Assembly (NCBI GenBank): GCA_022826885.1
Contig: JAJDUB010000002.1
Span: 1-64,000, forward strand
Length of the DNA stretch: 64,000 nucleotides
Reading direction: 5' to 3'
DNA from: Gammaproteobacteria bacterium
GTDB lineage: Bacteria; Pseudomonadota; Gammaproteobacteria; Eutrophobiales; Eutrophobiaceae
This document shows positions 46,253-55,166 of this stretch, in pieces. The position numbers and the translations under genes are program-made. The notes below the pieces were generated by a model. The model did no database searches, had not been told where the DNA came from, and was given only the letters and a program-made list of their open reading frames with translations. Every line of letters begins with the position of its first letter. Position 1 is the stretch's first letter.

Positions 46253-47035
46253 ATGAATATCCTTGTCTTTGATATAGAAACCATCCCGGATATTGACAGC
46301 GGCCGGCGTTTATACGGACTTGAAGGTCTATCCGACAAGGACACCGCCGAGGCCATGTTCAAAATCCGCCGCCAGGAGACGGATAACGCCTCCGACTTTC
46401 TGCGGCTGCACCTGCACCGGGTGGCGGCGATCTCGGTCGTGCTGGCGGCCCGCGATAGCGTCAGTGTCTGGTCACTGGGCGCGCCGGAATCCCCCGAGGC
46501 GGAGCTGGTGCAGCGCTTCTTTGACGGTATCGAAAAATACACGCCGACCCTGGTTTCCTGGAACGGGCGCGGCTTTGACCTGCCGGTATTGCACTACCGA
46601 TCCCTGCTGCACGGCATCCAGGCGCCGAGATACTGGGAGACGGGCGACGATGACCAGGGGTTCCGCTGGAACAATTACATCAATCGCTTTCACCAGCGCC
46701 ACACGGACCTGATGGATGTGCTGGCCGGCTACGAGATGCGCGCCGCCGCGCCCCTGGACGACATTGCCGCCATGCTGGGCTTTCCGGGCAAGATGGGCAT
46801 GTCGGGCGGCAAGGTCTGGGAGCGTTACCTGGCCGGCGATATCGAGGCGATCCGTAATTATTGTGAAACGGACGTGCTGAACACCTACCTGGTTTACCTG
46901 CGCTACCTGCTCATCAGCGGACGCCAATCCGAGCAGGGTTACCGGCAGGCATGCGAGCGCCTGAAACAGGTGCTGGCAGGGGAAGACAAACCGCATTTGA
47001 CGGCGTTTCTTGAAGCCTGGGAAAGCGCTGAGTAG
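46253..47035 (+). CDS. Predicted 3'-5' exonuclease (PolB-like DEDD)
   Basis: A 260-aa protein of the predicted PolB-like exonuclease family. ILVFDIETIPD supplies the first D-x-E, WNGRGFDLPVLHYR the second acidic motif and YCETDVLNTYLVYLRYL the third (Y-x-x-x-D variant). HTDLMDVLAGY is also typical. It probably trims single-stranded DNA in repair. Palindromes flank it on both sides. Confidence 0.88.
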   Translation: MNILVFDIETIPDIDSGRRLYGLEGLSDKDTAEAMFKIRRQETDNASDFLRLHLHRVAAISVVLAARDSVSVWSLGAPESPEAELVQRFFDGIEKYTPTLVSWNGRGFDLPVLHYRSLLHGIQAPRYWETGDDDQGFRWNNYINRFHQRHTDLMDVLAGYEMRAAAPLDDIAAMLGFPGKMGMSGGKVWERYLAGDIEAIRNYCETDVLNTYLVYLRYLLISGRQSEQGYRQACERLKQVLAGEDKPHLTAFLEAWESAE

Positions 47036-47041
47036 CAAGGT

Positions 47042-47065
47042 GGGGACAGAATTAATTCTGTCCCC
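47042..47065. repeat. Palindromic repeat, GGGGACAG class
   Basis: A perfect 24-bp palindrome, arms GGGGACAGAATT with no spacer, between the convergent exonuclease and galE genes. Confidence 0.9.
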
Positions 47066-47082
47066 ATTCACCCACTCACGTA

Positions 47083-48066
47083 TCAATACCGGGGACTCTT
47101 CTCCCAGTCGTAACCCGTCCTGACGATAAACTCCAGGTCATCGTAACGGGGTTGCCACCCCAGAATTTCCTTCGCTGAACTGCCGTCCGCGACCAGCATC
47201 GGCGGGTCGCCGGGTCTCCGGTCCGTCTCAACAACGTTTATGGGACTGCCGTGCACCTGTTCCACGGCGCGCACGACTTCCCGGACGCTGTAACCGTGAC
47301 CATAGCCGCAATTCACGGTTATGGAGTCGCTCCCGGTTTCCAGGCGCCGCAGGGCCAGGACGTGCGCAGCGGCCAGGTCGCTGACGTGGATGTAGTCCCT
47401 GACGCCGGTGCCGTCCGGGGTCGGGTAGTCCGTACCGTAGATATACAGTTCTGCGCGCTTTCCCAGGGCCGTTTCACAGGCAACCTTGATCAGCAGGGTG
47501 CAATCGGGCGTGGATTGCCCGATACGGCCCTCCGGGTCGGCGCCCGCCACGTTGAAATAGCGCAAGGCAGCATGATTCAGGGGCGCTACCCCGGACACAT
47601 CCCGGAGCATGATCTCAGTCATGAGCTTGGACATCCCATAAGGATTCACGGGTTCGGTGGGGGTTTGCAGGGTGACTTGTCCGGATTCGGGAATACCGTA
47701 AACTGCGGCCGTGGAGGAAAACACGAAGTGTTTGACGCCGGTTTTCACGCAGGCTTCAATCAGGTCGCGGGATTTCGCAGTATTGTTCTCGTAATACCAC
47801 AGTGGTTTCTCCACGGATTCCGGGACAATCGTGGAACCGGCGAAATGCATGACCGCCGCCACCCGCCGTTTCCCCAGCAGCAGGGTCAGCAGGTCCTTGT
47901 TGCCCGTGTCGCATTCAACCAGCTCGCAGTCCGCGACCGCCGCGGCAAACCCTTTGGACAGGTCGTCCAGAATGATGACCTCGTAGCCTTCCTGCAGCAG
48001 GTCCGGGGCCACATGGCTGCCGATATAACCGGCGCCGCCGGTCAGCAGGACCGTCTTATCGCCCAT
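47083..48066 (-). CDS. galE: UDP-glucose 4-epimerase
   Basis: A 327-aa extended SDR. VLLTGGAGYIGSHVAPDLL binds NAD, and the catalytic Tyr/Lys pair is in PVNPYGMSKLMTEI. VFSSTAAVYGIPES carries the catalytic Ser/Thr. The C-terminal VVETDRRPGDPPMLVAD is the UDP-sugar-binding block of GalE. It interconverts UDP-glucose and UDP-galactose and could feed the surface-glycan locus starting at 50 kb. Confidence 0.93.
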   Translation of the reverse strand: MGDKTVLLTGGAGYIGSHVAPDLLQEGYEVIILDDLSKGFAAAVADCELVECDTGNKDLLTLLLGKRRVAAVMHFAGSTIVPESVEKPLWYYENNTAKSRDLIEACVKTGVKHFVFSSTAAVYGIPESGQVTLQTPTEPVNPYGMSKLMTEIMLRDVSGVAPLNHAALRYFNVAGADPEGRIGQSTPDCTLLIKVACETALGKRAELYIYGTDYPTPDGTGVRDYIHVSDLAAAHVLALRRLETGSDSITVNCGYGHGYSVREVVRAVEQVHGSPINVVETDRRPGDPPMLVADGSSAKEILGWQPRYDDLEFIVRTGYDWEKSPRY

Positions 48067-48115
48067 GACGATGTCTCATCAAATAACCCATTCCTGCGAA
48101 GGTCCCGGTCCCTCC

Positions 48116-48139
48116 GGGGACGGACTTAAGTCCGTCCCC
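48116..48139. repeat. Palindromic repeat, GGGGACGG class
   Basis: A perfect 24-bp palindrome with arms GGGGACGGACTT between galE and the L,D-transpeptidase gene. Confidence 0.9.
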
Positions 48140-48177
48140 AGGGCCCCACTGTGCCATTCCTGTGAAAGAGTGTTCAC

Positions 48178-48669
48178 TCACTCGGACAAGTTTACTTCGC
48201 AACCTTCGGAGACGAGTTCAAACAACTCGATCACGTCGCTGTTACGCATGCGTATGCATCCGGCTGAATCGGGAACGCCCATCCGCACGTCATCGGGCGC
48301 GCCGTGTATGTAGATGTAACGGTTGTAGGTGTCCACAGGTCCTCCACGGTTATAGCCCGGTTCCTCTCCCTGCAGCCAGATAATCCGGGTGAGTATCCAG
48401 TCGCGGCCGGGGTACTGCCGGCGCAGTGCCGGTTCATAAATCTCTCCGGTGGGCACCCTGCCGGCAAATACCGTACCGGGAGCGCAGCCGGCGCCGATCA
48501 TCTCTGCAATGCTGTGCCTGCCACGGGGGGTGCAACCGCTGTCAAGCTGTTCGCCGATGCCGTTTTTACCGGTTGATACGGGGTATTCACGAACAACCCC
48601 GCCAGCCCCGTTCAATTGCAGAACCTGCCGGGTCAGATCAATGTCGATCCTGTAATCTGTCGTATTCAT
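48178..48669 (-). CDS. L,D-transpeptidase (YkuD) domain protein
   Basis: A 163-aa YkuD-fold protein. YRIDIDLTRQVLQLNGAGG starts the domain and YIYIHGAPDDV then VPDSAGCIRMRNSDVIELF gives the catalytic His and Cys (S-x-G-C-x-R). No signal peptide is visible, which is common for short members, some of which act in the cytoplasm or are exported otherwise. ATG 48669 is chosen over TTG 48672. The stop of the upstream rlmD gene is 12 bp away, so the genes are co-transcribed. Confidence 0.88.
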   Translation of the reverse strand: MNTTDYRIDIDLTRQVLQLNGAGGVVREYPVSTGKNGIGEQLDSGCTPRGRHSIAEMIGAGCAPGTVFAGRVPTGEIYEPALRRQYPGRDWILTRIIWLQGEEPGYNRGGPVDTYNRYIYIHGAPDDVRMGVPDSAGCIRMRNSDVIELFELVSEGCEVNLSE

Positions 48670-48681
48670 CAATGTTTTACA

Positions 48682-50004
48682 TTACTCAAACAGGGCGATG
48701 GATTCAACATGGGACGTATGTGGGAACATATCCAGCACCCCGGCCGCTTTCAGGCTCAGTCCTCCCTGGTTGGCCAGGATGCCTGCGTCCCGGGCCAGGG
48801 TGGCGGGGTTGCAGGAAACGTAAACCAACTTCTCCACCCGTTCCGGGACCAATTGCTCGATAATCTCCCGGGCGCCGCTGCGCGGCGGGTCGAGCAGCAC
48901 CTTGTTGTATGCATATCCCGATATAAGAGAACCGGCGTCCGGTTCCGACAGGTCGCATGCGTTGAAATTCACATTGGTGAGACTGTTTTCCCGCGCATTC
49001 TTCTGCGCGCGTAAAACCAGGTCTTCCGAACCTTCCAACCCGGTTGCCTGCTTTGCGTATCTCGCTATGGGCAGGGTAAAGTTGCCCAGCCCGCAGAACA
49101 GGTCGAGGACCGTGTCCGCTTCGTTGAGTTCCAGTAATTCGATGACCCGGTCGACCAGCAGGGCATTTAGCTCGAAATTCACCTGGGTGAAGTCGATGGG
49201 CGAGAATTCCATGGTGATGTCGTGGTTGTCCAGCCGGTAATGCAAGCTCTGCCCGTCCTCACCGGACAGGCTGTGTACGCTGTCCAGCCCGCCGGGTTGC
49301 AGGTAAAACCTGACCGGGCGCTGCGCTTCAAAGTCGGACAGGATACGCCTGTCATCACCGGTCAGGGGAGCCAGGTGCCGGATGACAACGGCGGCAACCG
49401 TATCGCTGACGGCTACTTCCAACTGGGGGATCTGCCGGTATACCGACAGTTCCCGAACCAGATCCTTGAGTTCTCCTATAGCCTCCCCGAGAATGGGATG
49501 CAGGACCTCGCAGGAATCAATATCGGCAATGAAACTGCTGTGTTTTTCCCTGAAACCCACCAGCACTTTTTCCTTCCCGGCGACGTATTTCACACCCAGT
49601 CTCGCCTTGCGCCGGTAGCCCCAACGGGAAGCTGACAGGGGCGGGAGGATACGCTCCGGCTCCATCCCACCCAGGTGCTGCAACTGTTCCAGCAAAACCG
49701 ATTGCTTGTGCAGGATCTGCTCTTCGCCGTCAAGGTGCATCAGGCTGCAGCCGCCGCACAGGCCATAGTGCCGGCAGCGCGGTTCGACCCGCAAAGCGGA
49801 CGGTTCCATGACCTCAACCGTCCTCCCCTCATCGAACTGCCCCCGCTTCCTGGTATACAGAAACCGGACCTGCTCACTCGGCAGCGCGCCGTCAATAAAA
49901 ACGGTCTTGCCGTCGATGCGGGCGACGCCTCTGCCTTCGCGGGAGAGCGACTCTATGGATGCCGATACAGGATCGGCAAGGTGTTTTTTATGCCGGCGCG
50001 ACAT
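48682..50004 (-). CDS. rlmD: 23S rRNA (uracil-1939-C5)-methyltransferase
   Basis: A 440-aa enzyme. An N-terminal TRAM domain (IESLSREGRGVARIDGKTVFI), a Cys cluster for 4Fe-4S (CRHYGLCGGCSLMHLD), a SAM motif (VLDLFCGLGNFTLPIA) and the catalytic Cys/Pro loop YVSCNPATLARD are all in order. Length and the Fe-S cluster match RlmD rather than TrmA. It reads away from the flippase gene. Confidence 0.95.
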   Translation of the reverse strand: MSRRHKKHLADPVSASIESLSREGRGVARIDGKTVFIDGALPSEQVRFLYTRKRGQFDEGRTVEVMEPSALRVEPRCRHYGLCGGCSLMHLDGEEQILHKQSVLLEQLQHLGGMEPERILPPLSASRWGYRRKARLGVKYVAGKEKVLVGFREKHSSFIADIDSCEVLHPILGEAIGELKDLVRELSVYRQIPQLEVAVSDTVAAVVIRHLAPLTGDDRRILSDFEAQRPVRFYLQPGGLDSVHSLSGEDGQSLHYRLDNHDITMEFSPIDFTQVNFELNALLVDRVIELLELNEADTVLDLFCGLGNFTLPIARYAKQATGLEGSEDLVLRAQKNARENSLTNVNFNACDLSEPDAGSLISGYAYNKVLLDPPRSGAREIIEQLVPERVEKLVYVSCNPATLARDAGILANQGGLSLKAAGVLDMFPHTSHVESIALFE

Positions 50005-50093
50005 TGACTGATTATATCAATCGTGCCCGGAGTATCACAGACAGCCCATGAAAACATTATAATTGTGGAAATAGAGCGGCTGAACAAAGCAAC

Positions 50094-51641
50094 GTGAATA
50101 ACAACGATATTCGTGAGACAAGCCTGAGCGAGCGCACGCTCAGCGGTATCGGGTGGTCCTACCTGGCTACTTTCATCAGGGCATTCCTGTCATTGCTGGT
50201 ATTGGTAATTCTCGCCCGGCTGCTCACGCCGGTTGATTTCGGGCTGCTCGCTATCGCCTGGATTTTTATCATGCTGGGAAACAGGTTCGGCCAGGCGTTT
50301 GTCGGGCCGGCAGTCATCCAGCGGGCTGAATTGACCGATGGTCACATTCAAGTCGGTTTTACCCTGTCAGTGCTCATCGGTTTTGCCATGGCGGTGATGA
50401 TCTGGTTGTTTGCCCCGTTCATCGGCGATTTCTTTCGTGAACCCACCGCATCACAGGTTCTCCAGGCGTTATCGGTGATATTCATCATTAATGGAATCGG
50501 GAGTGTCCCTACCCACTTGCTGCGCCGCGACCTGCATTTCAGGGAATTGATGGTGGCAGACACTCTGGCCTATTGCGTAGGCTACGGCTTTACGGCAATC
50601 GCCCTGGCTCTCCAGGGTTACGGTGTATGGTCTCTTGTCTGGGGAGAGATCATGCACAAAGTGGTCCATACGGTGATGGTAATCCGTTATACACACATGC
50701 CCCTGCGTCCTCGCTGGGCGCTCCAGGAGGCAACGGATCTCCTGTCCCGCGGGGCCGGATTTTCGCTGGCCCGATCATTCGAGTTCATCGCCCGGCAGGG
50801 CGGCTACTTTGTCGTCGGGCGCTGGCTGGGTGCCGCATCGCTTGGTTATTTTACACGCGCCGACAAGCTGATCCTGTTGCCGAGAAACTATGTCGGCCAG
50901 AGCTTGTTCCACGTGCTTTTTCCGGCCATGGCGCAGCGGCAACAGGGAACGGAGCGTCTGGCAACCATTTACCTGCACGGCTTCGAGGTATTGTCCCTGG
51001 TGGCATTGCCGGTAAGCGCCCTGCTGTTTGTGTGCGCTCCCGAGATTGTCTCGGTAATCCTGGGAGGACAGTGGACTCCGGTAGTTGTCCTATTGCAGAT
51101 CCTGGCGTTTGCCGTCCTGTTCCAGATGTGCGATATCCTGAATTTCGCCGCCATCGGCGCGCTGGGAGCGGTTTATCGCCAGGCATGGCGGCAGGGATTG
51201 CACGCCGTTCTAGTTGTCGGCGGCGCCTGGTATGCGAGCCGCTGGGGCCTGGAGACCGTAGTGATTGTCATAGTCGGCGCCCAGGTCTTTGCTTACCTGT
51301 TATTGGCGCAGTTGACGGTTTCACTCCTGAGTATGCGCTGGCGCCACCTGCTGCGCTGTTGTCTGCCGGCGTTATGGGCAGGCGCATGGACCGCCGCCGC
51401 GCTGTGGCTGACGGCAGGACAGGTCAGGGCCATGGAGTTGCCGGCAGGACCGGCGCTGGTTATCGAACTGCTTGTCTGGCTCGCAACGCTGATCGCGGCG
51501 CTGTATTACGCGCCGTCCTGTCTCCGCCCTGCCTCCATCAAGTGGGCGCTGACCAATATTCCCTTTGAGGTACTGGGCGCGCCGGGGAGTTATATGAGAA
51601 AGGGATGCAAATGGCTGGCGCGGGAGAAGGAGGATTGTTGA
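50094..51641 (+). CDS. Polysaccharide flippase (Wzx/RfbX-like)
   Basis: A 515-aa membrane protein with 12-14 hydrophobic segments of the MOP/oligosaccharide flippase type: WSYLATFIRAFLSLLVLVILA, FGLLAIAWIFIMLGNRFGQA and SRGAGFSLARSFEFIARQGGY. These proteins flip lipid-linked glycans across the inner membrane. GTG start at 50094. It begins a plus-strand surface-glycan run together with the sugar transferase and GT2 genes. The C-terminal tail is basic. Confidence 0.9.
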   Translation: MNNNDIRETSLSERTLSGIGWSYLATFIRAFLSLLVLVILARLLTPVDFGLLAIAWIFIMLGNRFGQAFVGPAVIQRAELTDGHIQVGFTLSVLIGFAMAVMIWLFAPFIGDFFREPTASQVLQALSVIFIINGIGSVPTHLLRRDLHFRELMVADTLAYCVGYGFTAIALALQGYGVWSLVWGEIMHKVVHTVMVIRYTHMPLRPRWALQEATDLLSRGAGFSLARSFEFIARQGGYFVVGRWLGAASLGYFTRADKLILLPRNYVGQSLFHVLFPAMAQRQQGTERLATIYLHGFEVLSLVALPVSALLFVCAPEIVSVILGGQWTPVVVLLQILAFAVLFQMCDILNFAAIGALGAVYRQAWRQGLHAVLVVGGAWYASRWGLETVVIVIVGAQVFAYLLLAQLTVSLLSMRWRHLLRCCLPALWAGAWTAAALWLTAGQVRAMELPAGPALVIELLVWLATLIAALYYAPSCLRPASIKWALTNIPFEVLGAPGSYMRKGCKWLAREKEDC

Positions 51642-51720
51642 CATCAAGACCGGAACAGTCATACTTTGCATATCATTCCCTGTTGTGCGGAAGGTCCGTG
51701 TATTCATCCGGTAAAATAGT

Positions 51721-52377
51721 GTGAACGACAGCATTGGCGTGCGTGACGGATATAAACGCGCCTTCGACCTGGCCGTTATTTTTTTCGCTTGTATCCTGCT
51801 GTTTCCCCTGTGGCTGATCATCTGGACCCTTGTGCCGCTTGCCATCCGGCTGGAGGACCGCGGGCCGGTCTTCTATGCACAGGAACGTGTAGGCCGGGGG
51901 GGAGAGCGCTTCAATGTCCTCAAGTTCCGCACGATGATACAGGACGCCGAGAGCCTGACGGGACAGGTCCTTGCCGCGGAAGATGATCCCCGCCTGACCC
52001 GGGTCGGGAAAATATTGCGTAAATTACATCTTGACGAAATGCCCCAGGTCATCAATATCGTGAGGGGCGAGATGAGCCTGGTGGGACCGCGCCCGGAACG
52101 CCCGGCCCTGGCCGAACAGTACAACCGCGAAGTGCCCGGTTTTTCAGAGCGCCTCAGGGTGAGGCCGGGCATCGCAGGACTGGCCCAGGTGCGCGGCAGT
52201 TACTGGACAGACCCGGGTTACAAGCTGAAATACGACAACCTCTACATTGAAACCATGAGTCCGTGGCTGGACTGCAAGCTGCTTGTTCTTGCAGTCTGGG
52301 TTGCCATCAAGCGCGTCTTTTATGGGCCGGATGCTTCCGTGGCGGATAACGGGGCTGAGATAGACCAGACTCGGTGA
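51721..52377 (+). CDS. Undecaprenyl-phosphate sugar phosphotransferase (priming glycosyltransferase)
   Basis: A 218-aa bacterial sugar transferase. One membrane helix (about residues 15-38) precedes the catalytic part: GPVFYAQERVGRGGERFNVLK, FRTM, LRKLHLDEMPQVINI, MSLVGPRPERPAL and RPGIAGLAQVRGSY. It transfers a sugar-1-phosphate from UDP-sugar to undecaprenyl phosphate to begin repeat-unit synthesis. GTG start. It lies 79 bp after the flippase gene. Confidence 0.92.
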   Translation: MNDSIGVRDGYKRAFDLAVIFFACILLFPLWLIIWTLVPLAIRLEDRGPVFYAQERVGRGGERFNVLKFRTMIQDAESLTGQVLAAEDDPRLTRVGKILRKLHLDEMPQVINIVRGEMSLVGPRPERPALAEQYNREVPGFSERLRVRPGIAGLAQVRGSYWTDPGYKLKYDNLYIETMSPWLDCKLLVLAVWVAIKRVFYGPDASVADNGAEIDQTR

Positions 52378-52421
52378 CCTGCCGACTTTGTGTCGCGAAC
52401 CCGTTGAATGCCGATTGCCGG

Positions 52422-53849
52422 TCAGGGCGAATTGGTGGATGTGCCAGCAGGCGAAGACGCCGCTTTATGCTGCTCCCATGCGTTGAACTCTTCCAGACTT
52501 ATGCCGTTTCGTAGCAAGAGTCCTATATGCAGATTCTGCAATTCGGTGTTGACCAGGTCAGCGAATTGGTGGATGTCGCTGGCCGGGACCTGTCCCTGCG
52601 CCAGCCCCGCGATGCACTCAGGCGTGGGCTCCAACTGCTCTTTAACGATACGCCCAACCACTGCGGCGAGCGCTATCTCATACCTGAGCCTGAATGGGTC
52701 CGGGTCGCCGGCGCGATCTTTTTCCTGTAACACGTTATAGCGCTGGCAGGACCGTTCATACGCCCACATGTACATGTCCTGTAACAAGCTGGTTTCGTTC
52801 AGTTCATACACGCCCAGGTTCCCTTCAATATAGTCACGCTCGGACACGCCGATAAATGATAATGGACACAGCCTGTTCCTGATCAGCGGGATGTTTGCGC
52901 CCAGCCTTGCCGTGCGCTTGTTGACGTCGGTGAACGGTTGCAGGTACGGGAGGTGCACCATGGTGAAGAACGACTGCTCATACGGGTCTTCTATGTCTCT
53001 GGCCTTCGCCAGGAACATCCTGAAACATTCTTCAACCACTTGTGGGACACCCGCTGGGGAGTAGACAGAGCCGCCTATCTCGACAATCTTCTTCCGCAGT
53101 CGCCCGCAGTCAGCCGGGTCGCCCATCAGGTTCGATGACAGCAGCCCGTGCAGACCCATAAACGTGTACATGTTGTGGTCTATGTGCTCTGCATTATTCA
53201 GCAACATCTCAATAGCGCGTTTGTGATTCAGGATCATCGTAGCTTCAACCCTGTCTTTCCCCGCGGCATAAATCCCTTTCTCAAACAGGTTCTCGGTGTC
53301 AATTCGCGAGTAGGTATTGCCTTCCAGACGGCTGGATGCCCAGGACAGGTCGACCAGCAACCGGTTGACCGTTTCCGGCTGGTACGTGCTGCCTGCCGGC
53401 AGGGCCGTTGGCCTTATTTCGCCGATGCTGTACAGGTCCTGTCTGACCCTGTCCGGCAGGTAACAGGTATGGTTCGGTATGTAGCTTTCCAGGAAGGCGC
53501 GCTGGTAACCGACAGGTTCCCGCCCCTGAAGCGGACGGCGTACATAGTCCCGGACCGCCTTGCTCTCATCAGAGATGGGGAGCGACTGCTCGGCATCATT
53601 AACGGTATTGAGCACAGGCGTTTCGGCGGAGCGCCGGTATCTTACCGCCCTGGCCTTCCCTGAACGAACGAGTTCTCCCTCTTCAACCAGTGCCAGCAAT
53701 TTCCTCCCCACCGTTCTGTAAACGGGGGCCTTGTCAGGATATATCTGTTTTAATTGCGCATAGACCTCGGCGCTGCTGAGTCCATCCTCAGCAGAGTCAA
53801 CGATCTCAACGATGAGTTCTGATACGTCTTTGTTAACGGTGTCTGTCAT
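52422..53849 (-). CDS. Fic-family protein with atypical active site
   Basis: A 475-aa protein: an N-terminal winged-helix-like region (about 10-75), then a Fic N domain with the inhibitory motif SSRLEGN (172-178) and the Fic core. The active-site loop is QPFTDVNKRTAR (304-315), where the standard is HPF-x-DGN-G/K-R-x-x-R. The catalytic His is Gln (codon CAA) and Gly is Val, whereas Asn, Lys and the Args remain. AMPylation by the normal route looks doubtful; nucleotide binding may persist. The ATG at 53849 lies only 10 bp from a MITE-like element. It interrupts the glycan locus on the opposite strand. Confidence 0.88.
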   Translation of the reverse strand: MTDTVNKDVSELIVEIVDSAEDGLSSAEVYAQLKQIYPDKAPVYRTVGRKLLALVEEGELVRSGKARAVRYRRSAETPVLNTVNDAEQSLPISDESKAVRDYVRRPLQGREPVGYQRAFLESYIPNHTCYLPDRVRQDLYSIGEIRPTALPAGSTYQPETVNRLLVDLSWASSRLEGNTYSRIDTENLFEKGIYAAGKDRVEATMILNHKRAIEMLLNNAEHIDHNMYTFMGLHGLLSSNLMGDPADCGRLRKKIVEIGGSVYSPAGVPQVVEECFRMFLAKARDIEDPYEQSFFTMVHLPYLQPFTDVNKRTARLGANIPLIRNRLCPLSFIGVSERDYIEGNLGVYELNETSLLQDMYMWAYERSCQRYNVLQEKDRAGDPDPFRLRYEIALAAVVGRIVKEQLEPTPECIAGLAQGQVPASDIHQFADLVNTELQNLHIGLLLRNGISLEEFNAWEQHKAASSPAGTSTNSP

Positions 53850-53858
53850 GTCCTGTGC

Positions 53859-54127
53859 CTAGTACTCTTTCAACCTGATATTGACATGTTCAGCGGGTCG
53901 GGAAGCGGTTGAGCGCAAGGCGCGCTGCGCAGGGAATGGCGAGTCCTTGCCAAGCGGCGCAACGCCGCGGGCGACCGCTTCCCGGCCCGCCCGCAGGGAG
54001 CTACACAGCAACGCCAATACAGCGTTGCAGCCCTTGGCAAGGACTCGCCATTCCCTGCGGACTGCGCCTTGTCTTGGCGTTGCTGTGTAGCTCTGAACAT
54101 GTCAATATCAGGTTGAAAGAGTACTAG
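53859..54127. mobile_element. MITE-like element, 269 bp, with 35-bp perfect terminal inverted repeats
   Basis: Left terminus 53859-53893 (starting CTAGTACTCTTTCAACCTGA) and right terminus 54093-54127 are perfect reverse complements over 35 bp. Nested inverted repeats lie inside: 53932-53954 with 54033-54055 (23 bp, perfect) and 53998-54017 with 54074-54093 (20 bp, perfect). There is no transposase. The ends are CTAG, so a CTAG or TA target duplication would be hidden in the repeat. Confidence 0.85.
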
Positions 54128-54145
54128 CATCATATTATACGGGAT

Positions 54146-54189
54146 TGTCCAGATACTGTCCAGATATATGTCCAGATACTGTCCAGATT
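54146..54189. repeat. Four tandem TGTCCAGATA direct repeats
   Basis: TGTCCAGATA occurs at 54146, 54157 and 54169, and TGTCCAGATT at 54180, with an 11-12 bp period close to one helical turn. It lies between the MITE and the GT2 gene, in the upstream region of the latter. It could be an array of regulator sites. Confidence 0.75.
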
Positions 54190-54317
54190 ATCACCCATCC
54201 CACAAAGAGACAGCGTGTACATTCAGGCAGGCTTGCAATTCGGTAAGAAAACCCGCGCCCAGCTTGATATAATCCGGTACCGGCATTACTTATGACATAG
54301 ACCGGCGCGAGGGATAA

Positions 54318-55157
54318 TTGTACAGAACCAGTCCGGGGACAGCAGACAAGCAGGACCGGCAAGTCACCGTATCAATCATCATCCTGACCTGGAATTCCGA
54401 ACAGCACATCGGAGTATGTCTGGCTTCGCTGGACCAGGGGCTGAAGGCGTATTCTTCCGAAATCATCGTAATTGACAACGGTTCAAGTGATCGCACCTGT
54501 TCCATTGTCAGGGAGGCCCAGCCTGGTGTGCGGCTGGTATCCAATCCTGAAAACCGGGGTGTTGCCCCGGCCCGCAACCAGGGAATACGTCTTGCGCAAG
54601 GCAAATACATACTCATCCTGGATGACGACACGGTTGTGCAACCGGGAGCCCTGGACTGTCTCACCCGTTACATGGAGGAGCACCCAGAGACGGGCCTATG
54701 CGGTCCCAGACTGACCGGCGCTGACGGAGAGTTGCAGTTATCATGCCGGCGCTTTCCGACCCTGACGGACAAGGTGGCGCGGCGTTTGCCGGGAGTTCTG
54801 TCCCGGAAAGTGACGCGTGAAACGGAAATGGCGGACTGGGACCACCGGACAATCCGCGAGGTGGATTACGTGATCGGCGCCTGCCAGCTGATACGCCATA
54901 GCGCCTTGCAGGAAGTGGGCCTGCTTGACGAACGCATTTTTTACGGCCCGGAGGACGTAGATATGTGTCTGCGCCTGCATCAGGCCGGTTGGCGGGTGGT
55001 GTATAACCCTGACGCTGTTGTCGTGCATGAAGAACGCAGGATGAGCCGTTCACTTGGATCCGGCCTGGTGTGGAAACATATTTGCGGACTCGGCTATTAT
55101 TTCTGGAAACACGGTTATTTGCTGTCCCGCAAACGGTTGTATAAGGACTCTCTTTAG
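54318..55157 (+). CDS. Family 2 glycosyltransferase
   Basis: A 279-aa GT-A enzyme: TVSIIILTWNSEQHIGVCLAS, EIIVIDNGSSDRTCSI, GVAPARNQGIRLAQGKYILI, LDDDTVVQPGALD (D-D-D metal site) and MCLRLHQAGWRVVYNPDAVVVH. It resembles rhamnosyltransferase-type GT2 proteins. A stop codon precedes the TTG at 54318 and no ATG or GTG lies before the fold begins. GAGGG five bases upstream supports TTG as start. Confidence 0.9.
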   Translation: MYRTSPGTADKQDRQVTVSIIILTWNSEQHIGVCLASLDQGLKAYSSEIIVIDNGSSDRTCSIVREAQPGVRLVSNPENRGVAPARNQGIRLAQGKYILILDDDTVVQPGALDCLTRYMEEHPETGLCGPRLTGADGELQLSCRRFPTLTDKVARRLPGVLSRKVTRETEMADWDHRTIREVDYVIGACQLIRHSALQEVGLLDERIFYGPEDVDMCLRLHQAGWRVVYNPDAVVVHEERRMSRSLGSGLVWKHICGLGYYFWKHGYLLSRKRLYKDSL

Positions 55158-55166
55158 CTATCTTCA

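Noticed and set aside
50573-51568. 331-codon plus-strand frame inside the flippase gene
   Set aside because: The +1 frame of a GC-rich gene; Arg/Gly-rich product without hydrophobic pattern, unlike the flippase frame.
53881-54127. Short plus-strand frames of 69-72 aa within the MITE
   Set aside because: They fall entirely in self-complementary repeat sequence and read as Arg/Ala-rich noise.
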